Source: Micromonospora wenchangensis
GTDB lineage: Bacteria > Actinomycetota > Actinomycetes > Mycobacteriales > Micromonosporaceae
Reading direction: 5' to 3'
Assembly (NCBI RefSeq): GCF_002210435.1
Contig: NZ_MZMV01000014.1
Coordinates: 62,001-126,000 of the forward strand
Length of the DNA stretch: 64,000 nt
Shown here: positions 44,522 through 53,768 of the stretch, one piece after another
Numbering within the stretch: position 1 is the stretch's first letter
How the letters are laid out: every line of letters begins with the position of its first letter
The notes under the pieces: generated by a model
Databases searched by the model: none
What the model was told of the DNA's origin: nothing
Seen by the model: only the letters and a program-made list of their open reading frames with translations
Program-made: the position numbers and the translations under genes

Positions 44522-44830
44522 GCCCTCCGGCGGCGACGCCGAAGGTGGGCGTACAGACGAGGCGTGGTTGATCTTCGATGATGTGCACGACGTGTGCTCG
44601 CCAGCGGATGCCAGCCCCGGTCACCCGGTGCCGACGCGGGTCACCGCAGCCGCTCGTGGTCGCAAACGGGGGTTCGTGTGCTCGAGCTGTGGTCCTGGGC
44701 TGGGCGAACGGGGGGTCCGGGTGCTGCGGGTGAGTCTGGACCACTCCCTGCCACCCCAGGTGAACCGGCAGGTCGCTAGACTAGGCGCTCGCGCCCTCGT
44801 AGCTCAGGGGATAGAGCATCGGTTTCCTAA
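44522..44830 (+). repeat. Right copy of the island-end direct repeat
   Basis: Matches 802-1092, with the last 63 bp (44768-44830) identical. It ends inside the tRNA anticodon loop. Between 44166 and 44792 no protein gene is credible. Confidence 0.75.
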
Positions 44831-44865
44831 ACCGTGTGTCGCAGGTTCGAATCCTGCCGGGGGCA
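44793..44865 (+). tRNA. tRNA-Arg(CCT)
   Basis: A 73-nt cloverleaf without encoded CCA. The acceptor GCCCTCG pairs with CGGGGGC (one U-G); D arm GCTC/GAGC; anticodon loop TTCCTAA gives anticodon CCU; T arm GCAGG/CCTGC with loop TTCGAAT. The anticodon stem TCGGT/ACCGT has a U.U at its outer pair. This is the intact copy; its 5' half recurs at 1055-1092. Confidence 0.93.
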
Positions 44866-45039
44866 CCTCCAAGATCAGCCACTGATTCGTCTGGCTGCGG
44901 ACATGCTCCCGCAGGACCGCCTGCAAGAGGCGCCGGCGGCACCGACCAGCCCCGGCCCTCCGCACCACCTAACCAGCCGTCAAGAACAGCATGCTGGTGC
45001 CCTCGGCTCCCGACCGTGCGGCGCGCAGTCCCTACCCCA

Positions 45040-45627
45040 TCAGGTGCTGGGGGCGGCAGCATTGCGGTCGGCCCGCCGGACAATGTCCAGGAGCATGAGC
45101 AGCACCAGAGCCGTCATGATGAACACCGCGAGGTAGAAGCCCCAGGCCACGTTCACCTCCCTGGCGGAGAGATGGTCACGCATGATGTCGCCGGACCTGA
45201 TCCCACCCGCGATTTTCTCAGCGGCGACGAAGCCGTACCCGCCCGGCGCGTCCACTGACGGGATCGCCAGCCAGGAAACGGTCGCCACGAGCAGACCCGT
45301 CGTCCCGGTGAGCAGGAACAGCCAGCGCAGCCGCGCCGGCAGCGTCGGCCACCTGCCGGCGTAGACGCCGCAGGTCACGTAACCGATCGCCGCGACGACG
45401 CCGAGGAGCACGGCCAGCGACCAGCCGGATGAGCTGTGCCACGCCGTGGCCGTGTTCACGTGGTGGGTCTGCTGTCCGGTGCCGTACCGGACGACCGTCC
45501 AGCTCAACCGGTACCAGGGGAGGAAGCTGTCGGCGAGCAGCAGCACGCCGAGCGCCGCGATGGACCGTTCCAACCACGGTGAGCGTAGGAGCGGGCCGTA
45601 CAGGGGGTGCTGGACAAGGAATCGCAT
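45040..45627 (-). CDS. Membrane protein with ~4 helices
   Basis: A 195-residue protein. Hydrophobic segments are near residues 22-42, 70-92, 105-125 and 165-187 (SLAVLLGVVAAIGYVTCGVY, LFLLTGTTGLLVATVSWLAI, FYLAVFIMTALVLLMLLDIV), with a basic C-terminal tail. A ~45-residue loop between the last two helices is probably extracytoplasmic. No family recognised. First gene on the chromosomal side of the tRNA, leftward and alone. Confidence 0.6.
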   Translation of the reverse strand: MRFLVQHPLYGPLLRSPWLERSIAALGVLLLADSFLPWYRLSWTVVRYGTGQQTHHVNTATAWHSSSGWSLAVLLGVVAAIGYVTCGVYAGRWPTLPARLRWLFLLTGTTGLLVATVSWLAIPSVDAPGGYGFVAAEKIAGGIRSGDIMRDHLSAREVNVAWGFYLAVFIMTALVLLMLLDIVRRADRNAAAPST

Positions 45628-45747
45628 AGCCAGATGTTGGCCTGTCGCGGTGTTCCCCGCTTTCCAGGGTGACTGCTCGGCCACGGTTGTCGGCCCCACC
45701 AGATCAGGGGCAGACCGGGCGCTGGCGGTGCCGGATAGGGTGCTGCC

Positions 45748-47046
45748 GTGCTGACACTGCCGTGCGGGCATCCGGCGGATGCGGCCACCAGTCGGGTCTG
45801 CTCCCACCTGGTCGGCGTACCGGAGGACCGGGAGGTCTCGTGTTTCCGGCTGCTGACCGGGCGCGGGCTGGCGTTCGACCTGGTCTGCCGGGAGTGCGGC
45901 GAGGCCGGTGGGTCGCCCGCGCTGGTCGTGGTGTGCGAGGGGTGCGTCGACCGGCTCGTCGAGGACGGGGAACTGCTGGGCTGGCGTGGCGAGCCGGAGA
46001 TCCTGGAACGCCCGGAGCCACTCGACCCGACGGTGTCGGACTGGCCGCTGCCGGCGTCGCTGGGGCAGGTGATCGATCTCGCCCCGGTCGACGACGCCGA
46101 CGGCTCCCGCTGGCTGGTGCTCACCGCCGACGGCACGATCGTCGCGCTGGACCCGGACGACGACCGGGTCACCGTGTTGGCCTCCGTCGAGCTGGTCGAC
46201 GAGCCGGGCCGGCAGCCGTGGCTGGACCACCGGTTGCGGCGCAGGCTGCACGTGTCCGGATGTGGCCGGTTCGCCGCCGTGGTCAACGACTTCGGCCGGT
46301 ACGGGCAGGTGGTGGATCTCGACCGGGGCGGTGCGGTGACGCTCGCCCTCGACGGCGGGGACTACCACGCGAACACGGTGCCGTTCGCGCTGGTCTTCGC
46401 CCGCGTCGACGGCCGGCCGGTGGTGCTGCACCGCACCCGGTGGAACCGGCTCGACGTCAGCGACCCGGCCACCGGCGAGTTGCTGACCGCGCGGGAACTG
46501 GAGAAGTCGGCGGAGGGGGACCGGCCGGCGCACCGTCTCGACTACTTCCACGGCAGAGTGCTCTGCTCCCCGGGCGGTCGGGCCCTCGCCGACGACGGCT
46601 GGGTCTGGCATCCGGTCGGTGTGCCCACGGTCTGGGCGTTGCGCCCGTGGTTGGACGGCAACGTGTGGGAGTCCGAGGACGGGCCCACCCGCCGGGCGCT
46701 GTGCCACCGCGACTACCACTGGAACGGGCCGCTCTGCTTCGTCGGTGACACGCTGCTGGCCGTCGGTGGCATCGGCGACGACGACGAGACGATGCTGCCC
46801 GGCGTACGACTGTTCGACGTGGCCTCGGGCCGTGAGCTGACCACCTTCGCCGGGCCCGCCGGGGCCTGGTTCTCCGACGGCCGGCGGCTCTACTCGGCGC
46901 ACCCCGACGGCCTGCACGTCTGGGACCCGCTGACCGGGCACCGTACCGCGACGGTGCCCGGCTTCGTGCCGACCTGCCGGCACCGGGGCACCGGGGAACT
47001 CGCCGCGGTCACCGACGGCGTGTTGCGCCGGTGCCGGCCGGCGTGA
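45748..47046 (+). CDS. Hypothetical protein with beta-propeller-like repeats
   Basis: A 432-residue protein. The N-terminal ~75 residues have Cys pairs (PCGHPADAATSRVCSH, LVCRECG, VVCEGCVDRL) that could bind zinc. The rest has repeated short beta strands (LVLTADGTIVALDPDDDRV, GVRLFDVASGRELTTFAG, DGLHVWDPLTGHRTATV) like a WD/PQQ-type propeller. No signal peptide. It lies upstream of the eCIS genes in the same direction as the next two; a link to eCIS is possible only by position. Confidence 0.55.
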   Translation: MLTLPCGHPADAATSRVCSHLVGVPEDREVSCFRLLTGRGLAFDLVCRECGEAGGSPALVVVCEGCVDRLVEDGELLGWRGEPEILERPEPLDPTVSDWPLPASLGQVIDLAPVDDADGSRWLVLTADGTIVALDPDDDRVTVLASVELVDEPGRQPWLDHRLRRRLHVSGCGRFAAVVNDFGRYGQVVDLDRGGAVTLALDGGDYHANTVPFALVFARVDGRPVVLHRTRWNRLDVSDPATGELLTARELEKSAEGDRPAHRLDYFHGRVLCSPGGRALADDGWVWHPVGVPTVWALRPWLDGNVWESEDGPTRRALCHRDYHWNGPLCFVGDTLLAVGGIGDDDETMLPGVRLFDVASGRELTTFAGPAGAWFSDGRRLYSAHPDGLHVWDPLTGHRTATVPGFVPTCRHRGTGELAAVTDGVLRRCRPA

Positions 47047-47201
47047 GCGGGCCACCGGACGCGCGACGCTGACCCCGGCACCGGGCTTGCCCGCGGGGGC
47101 AGGGGGGACTGCCCCGAAGGCGGCCGGTGCCCGCGTACCGCGGCGGCCGGGGTCCGGGCAGGGTGGCCGGGTCGACTGTCGCCGATCCGAAAAGAGCGGT
47201 C

Positions 47202-48440
47202 ATGACCTGGCAAGAGAACTACTGGGACGATGCCACGCAGAGCCCGGACTACTTCCAGCTTGTCGAGTTCGCCACCGTCCTCGACGGCGACTACGGCACC
47301 CGGATGTTCGGCCGGTGGATCGAGCAGATGCACCCGGACCGCCACGACCTGATCCGCAGCCTGGAGTACCTGCTGGTCACCTACCGGCACGGCGACGACG
47401 TGCGGGCGACGCTCGACACGTTCGAGCGTCAGCTGCCCCGGCCGTGGGACGACTGGGCGATGGGCACCGCGCTGGCGGAGACCGCCCGGCGGTACCCGGA
47501 CGTGCCTGTCGAACTCCGGGACGACGACGACTTCGCCACGCTGGCCGAGCTGCTGCGCGACGACGAGCAACTGTTCACGCTCTGGCGGGAGGAGGTGCAG
47601 CAGGCCGCCGTCATGGCGCTGTCCGTCCCCGAGGTGATGCCCGCCTTCGTGGCCTCCTGCCAGGCCCTCGCCGAGGAGGCGCTGCGGCACCAGGGCCGGG
47701 GCAAGGAGGAGGAGAGCGACCGGGAGAGCGAGGAGGAGAGCTACGACTACTCCGGGTACGACCGGGCGTTCGGCCACATCGCGTCCGACGACGACCTGGT
47801 GGCGGTTCCCACCCCGGCGAAGTCGGTCCGGTTCGCGGAGCCGCTGGTGGAGGGGGAGGACGCGCCGGAGTGGCAGCACCAGGAGTTCAAGATCGGAGTG
47901 GCCTTCACCCTGAACCCGGAGGCCAACTCGAACCTGCCCGGCCACTACTCCTGGGCGCAGACCCAGGCCCTGGTCAGCCCGTGGGGGGTGGACGTGGACG
48001 AACTCGCCACCATGATCGGGACAGCGATGAACCGGATGCCCCGCATGTACCGGGACGACCGGGTGACCATCCACGTCTTCCCGCAGCACATCTTCATCAC
48101 GGTGACTATCGACTCGGCCCTCAACGCGCACAACACCGGGATCATCGCCACCCTGACCGACGAGGGAGCGTACGCGCACTACGTGCAGTTCAAGGACCTG
48201 GTGATGTTCTACACCGACGAGAGCGACATGGACACCCCGATCTACAACGTGCTCAGGACGTTCGGGGACCCGTGGGCCGGCGGCACTGCCGAGAGCTACG
48301 TGGTGCGCCACGGCCGGGGCCGCAAGGCGCACTTCACCGTCGACCCGGTGAAGACCAGCCACGAGCAGAGCGTGGCAGCGGTCGTCCGGCGCTGCTCCGG
48401 CGGGCTGGACGTCCGGGTGCTGTCGGCCCGCCCGCAGTAG
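47202..48440 (+). CDS. Hypothetical protein, 412 aa
   Basis: No family recognised. The N-terminal ~165 residues are helical with many aromatics (WQENYWDDATQSPDYFQLVEF). An acidic linker follows (GKEEESDRESEEESYDYSGY, ~167-186), then a C-terminal domain with mixed strands (DDRVTIHVFPQHIFITVTID, GAYAHYVQFKDLVMFYTDES). The ATG at 47202 has GAGCGG upstream. No signal or membrane helix. Rightward, between the propeller-like gene and the secreted vWA gene. Confidence 0.5.
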   Translation: MTWQENYWDDATQSPDYFQLVEFATVLDGDYGTRMFGRWIEQMHPDRHDLIRSLEYLLVTYRHGDDVRATLDTFERQLPRPWDDWAMGTALAETARRYPDVPVELRDDDDFATLAELLRDDEQLFTLWREEVQQAAVMALSVPEVMPAFVASCQALAEEALRHQGRGKEEESDRESEEESYDYSGYDRAFGHIASDDDLVAVPTPAKSVRFAEPLVEGEDAPEWQHQEFKIGVAFTLNPEANSNLPGHYSWAQTQALVSPWGVDVDELATMIGTAMNRMPRMYRDDRVTIHVFPQHIFITVTIDSALNAHNTGIIATLTDEGAYAHYVQFKDLVMFYTDESDMDTPIYNVLRTFGDPWAGGTAESYVVRHGRGRKAHFTVDPVKTSHEQSVAAVVRRCSGGLDVRVLSARPQ

Positions 48441-48552
48441 GGTGACAGCCGGCGGGGGCGCCGGGGCGGTGCCCGAACGGGCAGGCGGGACTGCCCGCAG
48501 GATTTCCCGCACGGTCGCGGTCGACCCGGTCGGGCCGCGTTCACTGTCCACC

Positions 48553-50244
48553 ATGGCAGCGTCAGCGTCCCGTTCCCTGCGCGCCGCGTCGGCGTTCGCT
48601 GTGGTGGCACTCCTGGTGGCCGGTGCACCGCCGGCCGCGTACGCCGAGTTCTTCGCGGCACCGCGACCGGCCGGTGGGCCGGCGTTGCGGATCAGCGTGG
48701 GCGACGGCGTCGCCCCCCTGGTCGGCGAACCCGCCGGGACGACCCTCGGGCTGACCCCCGGTGGCTCGGCGGTGGTCACCCGCACGGTGACCACCGCGAC
48801 CATCCCGCCCCGGCCCGACGTGGTGCTGCTCGCCGACACGACCGGCAGCATGCAGGCGGCGCTGAACGACGTCCGGATCAACGCGAAGCGGATCGTCGAC
48901 GACATCAGCGGCGTCCAGCCCGACGCCCGGTTCGCGGTCGCCGAGTTCCGGGACGAGGGCGACGAGTTCGTCTTCCGGCTCAACCGGGACCTGACCGCCG
49001 TGCCGTCCGAGGTGCAGGACGCGGTGAACGTCTGGACCGCCGCCGGCGGTGGCGACGACCCGGAGGCCGGCCTGAACGCGCTGTACTCCGTCGCCACGGG
49101 AGCGGTGGGCCTGCGGGCCGAAAGCAGCCCGATCGTGGTGATCTTCGGGGACGCGCCGTCGCACGACCCGAGCGTCGGCCACGACCTCGCCGGCACCATC
49201 GGGGCGTTGACCGACCGGGGCGTCCGGGTGGTGGCCGTGGACGTCGGCAACCCGGGCAGCTACTCCCTCGACCAGACCGGGCAGTACACCGAGATCACCA
49301 GGCGGACCGGGGGCGTGCTGCTCAACGCCGCCGGCCCGTCCGAGGTCTCCAACGCCATCCTGGCCGGCGTCCGCGCCATCCAGAGCACCGTCGCGGCCCA
49401 CGTCACCGACTGCGACCCGCAACTCACGGCCTCCGTCACCCCGGCCGAGCAGACCGTCGACAGCGGCGGCACCGTCGACCTCACCGTCGCCGTCGCGGTC
49501 GACCCGGCAGCCCGCAACGGGGAGTACGCCTGCCGGCTCGACGTGTCCGTGGACGGCATCGTGCAGGGCGAGCCGGAACGGCTGACCGTGACCGTCAGCG
49601 GCGCGGCGCCCGACGTACCGGTGCTGCACTCCGACGCCGCCACGCTCGACCTCGGGGAGGCCCCGCTCGGGGTGCCCTCGGCGGCCCGGACGGTGACCCT
49701 CACCAACACCGGCGACTACCCGCTGACCGTGGCCGCCGCCCTCGCCGAACAACCCCTCCCGGCGGTCTTCGCGGTCACCGGCTCCACCTGCGCCGGGGTG
49801 CTGGCCGTCGCCCGGTCCTGCACGATGGCCCTCACCGCCACCCCCCGGGCGATCGGCGCGGCCACGTCGGTGCTCAGCCTCGCCAGCGCCACCGACACCG
49901 GTGGGGTCGCCGCCCAGTCGCTGGCCCTGAGCGTCTCGGGCCGCAGCCCGACGTTGCAGTTCAACCCGGGCGTCGGCCGTCCCGGCCAGGTGGTCACCGC
50001 GCTCGGCCAGGGCTTCCCGGCGGGTGCCGAGGTGCTGGTCGGCTGGGTCGACGGCACCGGCACGGTGACGGCGGTCGCCGACCTGTCCGGTCGGTTCGCG
50101 GTGCCGATGGTGGTCTTTGAGGAGGGGCTCGCCGGCCCCCGGGCCGCGCTCGCCTCGGTGCCGGCGGTCGGCCAGGTGACAAGCGGTACGTTCCTGGTGC
50201 AGTCGGCGACCGCCCAGCCGGGGCCGTTCACCCGCCGCCGCTGA
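48553..50244 (+). CDS. Secreted von Willebrand factor A domain protein
   Basis: A 563-residue protein. The Sec signal peptide at ~1-30 (LRAASAFAVVALLVAG, cleavage near AYA). The vWA domain at ~85-290 has the MIDAS start VVLLADTTGSMQAAL (DxTxS instead of DxSxS) and VVIFGDAPSHD. A region with Ig-like CARDB/choice-of-anchor character follows (LDLGEAPLGVPSAARTVTLTNTG), then a final beta domain (FNPGVGRPGQVVTALGQGFPAG). No cell-wall anchor is seen. It may bind extracellular targets near the injection system; inferred from position. Confidence 0.7.
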   Translation: MAASASRSLRAASAFAVVALLVAGAPPAAYAEFFAAPRPAGGPALRISVGDGVAPLVGEPAGTTLGLTPGGSAVVTRTVTTATIPPRPDVVLLADTTGSMQAALNDVRINAKRIVDDISGVQPDARFAVAEFRDEGDEFVFRLNRDLTAVPSEVQDAVNVWTAAGGGDDPEAGLNALYSVATGAVGLRAESSPIVVIFGDAPSHDPSVGHDLAGTIGALTDRGVRVVAVDVGNPGSYSLDQTGQYTEITRRTGGVLLNAAGPSEVSNAILAGVRAIQSTVAAHVTDCDPQLTASVTPAEQTVDSGGTVDLTVAVAVDPAARNGEYACRLDVSVDGIVQGEPERLTVTVSGAAPDVPVLHSDAATLDLGEAPLGVPSAARTVTLTNTGDYPLTVAAALAEQPLPAVFAVTGSTCAGVLAVARSCTMALTATPRAIGAATSVLSLASATDTGGVAAQSLALSVSGRSPTLQFNPGVGRPGQVVTALGQGFPAGAEVLVGWVDGTGTVTAVADLSGRFAVPMVVFEEGLAGPRAALASVPAVGQVTSGTFLVQSATAQPGPFTRRR

Positions 50245-50272
50245 CCGGCCCACCCGCCCGGGCCCCCGCGAC

Positions 50273-50303
50273 CCGGGCCGCCCCCGGGGGGGGCGCGGCC
50301 CGG
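50273..50303. terminator. Bidirectional GC-rich hairpin
   Basis: CCGGGCCGC (50273-50281) pairs with GCGGCCCGG (50295-50303), between the convergent vWA and PAAR-like genes. Confidence 0.6.
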
Positions 50304-50702
50304 TCAGCCGAGCAGCACCTGACCGGTGGCGACGATGCTGCCGGCCGGCAGGGGAGCCGGGTCGTTGCAGGTGTTGACCTTGTCGCCGTGCCGGGCCGCC
50401 GGCTTGCCGTTGATCAGCACCAGCGGGCTGCCGGCGATGATCGTGCCCTGGTTGTTCGGCGGCGTCTGGAACGGCCCACCGGTCGGCACGTGCGGCGGGG
50501 CGTTCACCGCGACGCTGCCGACGACGGCGGCCGGCTTGCCCTCGATCAGCACGTCGGTGCTGCACCCGTTGGCGATCGTCCCGGCGAACGGCATCGGGGT
50601 GGGCGTCGGCACCGGCCCGGTCGGTGAGGGCACCATGATGATGTGCGTGTCGGTGCCGACCACCTTGTCACCGAGCTTCGCCGCGGGTACGCCCACGATC
50701 AC
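50304..50702 (-). CDS. PAAR-like/DUF4150-type spike tip protein
   Basis: A 132-residue protein with PAAR-like repeats: VPAAKLGDKVVGTDTHIIMV at the start, GCSTDVLIEGKPAAVVGSVA in the middle, VLINGKPAARHGDKVNTCND near the end. PAAR-like proteins cap the VgrG-type spike of contractile systems, sharpen it and can carry effectors. GTG start. Last gene of a leftward operon facing the eCIS structural genes. Eight to ten short strands are expected; no extension with an effector is seen. Confidence 0.82.
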   Translation of the reverse strand: MIVGVPAAKLGDKVVGTDTHIIMVPSPTGPVPTPTPMPFAGTIANGCSTDVLIEGKPAAVVGSVAVNAPPHVPTGGPFQTPPNNQGTIIAGSPLVLINGKPAARHGDKVNTCNDPAPLPAGSIVATGQVLLG

Positions 50703-50729
50703 TACCTCCGCTGGACCGACGGGACGGGA

Positions 50730-51509
50730 TCAGATCAGCCCCTCGCGGATGGCGTGCGCGACCGCCTGGGTGCGGTTGCGGACACCGAGCTGGGTGGTGA
50801 TCTCGTGCACGATGTTCTTGATGCTGCGTTCCGAGTAGGACAGTTCCCGGGCGATCGTCGCGATGTCCGCCCCGGCGGCGATCATCCGGAGTACGGCGAG
50901 CTGGCGCGGGGACAACGGCAGGATGGTCAACCCCCGGGGCGCCAACACCTGCCGCTGCGCCCGACCCACCCGGGTCAGCAGCGAGCTGAGCAGGTCGGTG
51001 GGGAGCCTCGCCTCGCCCCGGGCGGCGGCCCGGACCACCTCGCGCAGCAGGGTGGCGGTGCTCTCCGAACGGCGTACCAGGCTCAGGCCGCCCGCCTCGA
51101 TCGCCTGGAGGCCGGCGGTGTCGTCGAGCTGCCCCACCACCAGCACCGGTCGGGGGGACGGCCGCCCGATCAGGGCTTCGAGCTGGGCCAGCAGCCACCC
51201 GTCCACCGTGTCGGCGACGATCACCAGGATGTCCGGGTCGTCGTCGGGGCCGGCCACCACGACCGGCCGCGCACCGGCGGGTTCGTCCGGCCCGACGGTG
51301 CCGAGCTGGGCTGTCACCCCGGCCTGGGAGATCGGGTCGCGGGAGCGGACCGCCGCGCGTACCGGCCCCGGATGGGCGGTCCCCGCCGGGTGGACGGTCT
51401 CCGCCGGGTCGGTGGTGCCGTCCGGGTCGCCGGGACGCGGGGCGGGGGCCTGCCGGGCGGCGCGGTGCGGGCCCGGGGCCTGCCGGGCGGCGGGGCGCGG
51501 GTCGCTCAT
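50730..51509 (-). CDS. LuxR/NarL-type regulator
   Basis: A 259-residue protein. A Pro/Ala-rich disordered N-terminus (~1-60) precedes a receiver-like domain (ILVIVADTVDGWLLAQLEAL, RPVLVVGQLDDTAGLQAIEA). The C-terminal LuxR HTH is LSPRQLAVLRMIAAGADIATIARELSYSERSIKNIVHEITTQLG (~185-230, read in pieces). The conserved phospho-acceptor Asp is not obvious, so it may be an atypical, unphosphorylated regulator. Its start overlaps the upstream gene by 4 bp. Probable regulator of eCIS expression. Confidence 0.8.
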   Translation of the reverse strand: MSDPRPAARQAPGPHRAARQAPAPRPGDPDGTTDPAETVHPAGTAHPGPVRAAVRSRDPISQAGVTAQLGTVGPDEPAGARPVVVAGPDDDPDILVIVADTVDGWLLAQLEALIGRPSPRPVLVVGQLDDTAGLQAIEAGGLSLVRRSESTATLLREVVRAAARGEARLPTDLLSSLLTRVGRAQRQVLAPRGLTILPLSPRQLAVLRMIAAGADIATIARELSYSERSIKNIVHEITTQLGVRNRTQAVAHAIREGLI

Positions 51510-52858
51510 CGGCTCGGGGAGGGGCTCGGGGAGGACGCGACCGGCACGAGCTGACCGGCGAAGTACGCGGCCGGGGTGCACGCCGTGGTGCCCGGGTTCG
51601 CGCACTTCACCGCGACCGTCACCGGCTGGCCGGCGGAGAACCGCAGCGGCTGGACGAAGTGGTAGTCCAGGTCCCGGAAGTTGTTCAGGCCCGTCTCCAG
51701 CAGCACGGTGTCGCCCCGCCGCACCTGGAGCAGGCCGGCGTCGCCGTGCGGGTTCTGCAACACGATGTCGGTCACCCACAGCACCTTCTTCTCGGCCGGC
51801 CGGTAGGTGGAGAGGGTGAACTCGTTGGCCGTGGTCGGCGACGCGCTGGTCGCCACCCGGAAGTCGGCGGCGGTCTCCGGGTCGGCGTTGTCAAGCGTTC
51901 CGGCCTGGCCGCCCGGCCCGTTGCCGTTGCCCTTCCCGGTGTCGGTCGTCGGGCTCGGCGACGCGCTCGGTTTCGGGCTGGCCCCGGCCGCGACGTTGGC
52001 CACCTTCTCGGCCTTCTCGGCGGTCTGCGCCGCCTCGCTGGCCTGGGTCTTCACCTCGGCGACCTCCTGGGACAACTCCTTGGTCTCCACCTGCGCGGCC
52101 TCCTTGGCGGTCGACTGCACGGTGGGCTTGAGCACCGCGAACCAGAGCCCCACCAGGGCCACCGCCGCCGCGGCGGCCACCAGCACCACCCGGGGCGACC
52201 AGGCCGGCAGGACGGAGCGCTGCACCAGCAGGCCGTCGCTGGTGATCGGCTCGGCGTCGGGACGGGTCACCGCCACCTGGAACGGCAGGTTGCGGTCCGG
52301 GCCGAGCAGGAACCGCTTCCGGGGGCGCACCCGCAGCTTCACGAACGTGGCGGTGCCCGGCCGCAGCACCGGCGCGGCCGGCAGCACCTTGAAGGTCAGC
52401 AACCGGTCCGGGTCGGCGGGCAGCACCTCGACCGTGGTCTCGACGTTGCCGGTGTTGTCGATCACCAACTGGTGCCGGGCGGCACGCCGCGCCTGGGAGG
52501 TACGGGGCACCAGCTCCGTCGCCAGCTCCACGAAGGGCTGCACGGTGACGGTGCCCTCCTCGACCACCGAACCCTCCGGGTCCTCCCGCCCCCGGACCCG
52601 TACCCCGAAGTCGACGCTGCCGGCCGGCACGGTCGCCGCACGCGGCGGGGTGAACGTCACCCGCGCCTCCTGCTCGGTGCCGGGCAGCAGGTTCATCGTC
52701 GCCGGCTCGACCTCGGCCCACGGTGCGGCGTCGCCGACCACGTCCAGGGTGAACTGGTCGACGACGGCGGCGGTGTTGCGCACCCGGACGGTGCAGCCGA
52801 CCGTGCCGCCCGCGGCGACGGTGAGGTCGGTCTCGACAAGTCCCACAGCGACACTCAT
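51506..52858 (-). CDS. Membrane-anchored protein with Ig-like N-terminus
   Basis: A 450-residue protein. Residues 1-200 form two beta-sandwich-like domains (TDLTVAAGGTVGCTVRVRNT, RHQLVIDNTGNVETTVEVLP). One membrane helix follows at ~217-240 (VVLVAAAAAVALVGLWFAVL), then a predicted coiled coil (AAQVETKELSQEVAEVKTQA), a Ser/Pro linker and a C-terminal domain (~330-450). No N-terminal signal peptide, so the first domain is probably cytoplasmic. It could dock the injection particle at the membrane, as membrane adaptors do in some actinomycete eCIS; this is inference. Confidence 0.65.
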   Translation of the reverse strand: MSVAVGLVETDLTVAAGGTVGCTVRVRNTAAVVDQFTLDVVGDAAPWAEVEPATMNLLPGTEQEARVTFTPPRAATVPAGSVDFGVRVRGREDPEGSVVEEGTVTVQPFVELATELVPRTSQARRAARHQLVIDNTGNVETTVEVLPADPDRLLTFKVLPAAPVLRPGTATFVKLRVRPRKRFLLGPDRNLPFQVAVTRPDAEPITSDGLLVQRSVLPAWSPRVVLVAAAAAVALVGLWFAVLKPTVQSTAKEAAQVETKELSQEVAEVKTQASEAAQTAEKAEKVANVAAGASPKPSASPSPTTDTGKGNGNGPGGQAGTLDNADPETAADFRVATSASPTTANEFTLSTYRPAEKKVLWVTDIVLQNPHGDAGLLQVRRGDTVLLETGLNNFRDLDYHFVQPLRFSAGQPVTVAVKCANPGTTACTPAAYFAGQLVPVASSPSPSPSR

Positions 52859-52971
52859 GCGGGGCAGTGTGGCCGCGCGGGCGGGGCCGGCAGAACCACG
52901 AACGAGGAACACCAAGGGGCAGCCGTGGCTACCTGAACGGGCAGCGGAACGCCTGATCGGGCACCGGGCCG

Positions 52972-53589
52972 TCAGCGCGGCTCGCTGATCCCGCCCCTCG
53001 GCCGCCGGCCCGCCACCCCGCCGGGGCCGGCGGGCCGGCCGCCGCCGCTGTTGACGCTGACCTCGCGCGGCGGCGGGGCCAGGTCGGTCTGCGTCTCGGG
53101 CACGAACGGCACGAGCAGTTGCAGGTGCAACCCGGTCCGGGCGGTCCCGCCGTACCCCACCCAGGCGGAACCGGTGTCCCCCTCCCGCCGGGGCGCGCTG
53201 CGCACCACCACCGGCTGGTTGGCGCGGGCCACCGCACCGGTCAGGAACCCCGACGGCAGGGCGGTGCAGCTCGCGCAGCCCACCAGCAGGTCACCCAGCA
53301 GCCGGTGCTCCCGCTCGGTGTCGGCGGCCCAGGCGGTCAACAGGTAGTTGAACCGGTACCGGCGGCCCGGCGGCCGACGCCCGACGAGCTGGCCGTCGGC
53401 GTCGCGCAGCTCGTCCCAGGTGGCCGAGACGCCCGCGGAGTCCTCCTCGACGTCCAGCAGGAACGCCGAGACCAGGTCACCGTCGGCACGCTGCGCGCAC
53501 CGGTCCGGCGGGTCGAAGACGACAGGCACGTCCGCCGGCAGGTAGTGGCCCAGCCAGGCCCGGACCGACAGGTCGACATCCCAGATCAT
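52972..53589 (-). CDS. DUF4255 protein (eCIS/Pvc16-like)
   Basis: A 205-residue protein. Its N-terminal ~170 residues match DUF4255 (SVRAWLGHYLPADVPVVFDPP, RPPGRRYRFNYLLTAWAAD, REHRLLGDLLVGCA), a family found in nearly all eCIS clusters and thought to act at the sheath or tube terminus. The C-terminal tail is Gly/Arg-rich. First gene of the leftward operon, divergent from the sheath gene 179 bp away. Confidence 0.82.
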   Translation of the reverse strand: MIWDVDLSVRAWLGHYLPADVPVVFDPPDRCAQRADGDLVSAFLLDVEEDSAGVSATWDELRDADGQLVGRRPPGRRYRFNYLLTAWAADTEREHRLLGDLLVGCASCTALPSGFLTGAVARANQPVVVRSAPRREGDTGSAWVGYGGTARTGLHLQLLVPFVPETQTDLAPPPREVSVNSGGGRPAGPGGVAGRRPRGGISEPR

Positions 53590-53768
53590 CCGTCCACCCT
53601 GCCGGCTGCCCGAACGGGACCGCGGGCGGCGGCCGGGCAGGCCGTCGGGGCGGATCGGTTGCCCTTGGGGGCAGTGGTGCCTACCCCGGCGGCGTCCCGC
53701 CGGGCAGCCCTGACGGCCCGTCGGCGTTGGCAGGCTCGGCCCCAACACACAGTCGTACAGGAGGTTCG

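Noticed and set aside
46890..50565. Two very long minus-strand frames opposite the eCIS-adjacent genes
   Set aside because: Valine/glycine/arginine-rich antisense translations of credible rightward genes with signal peptide and vWA motifs.
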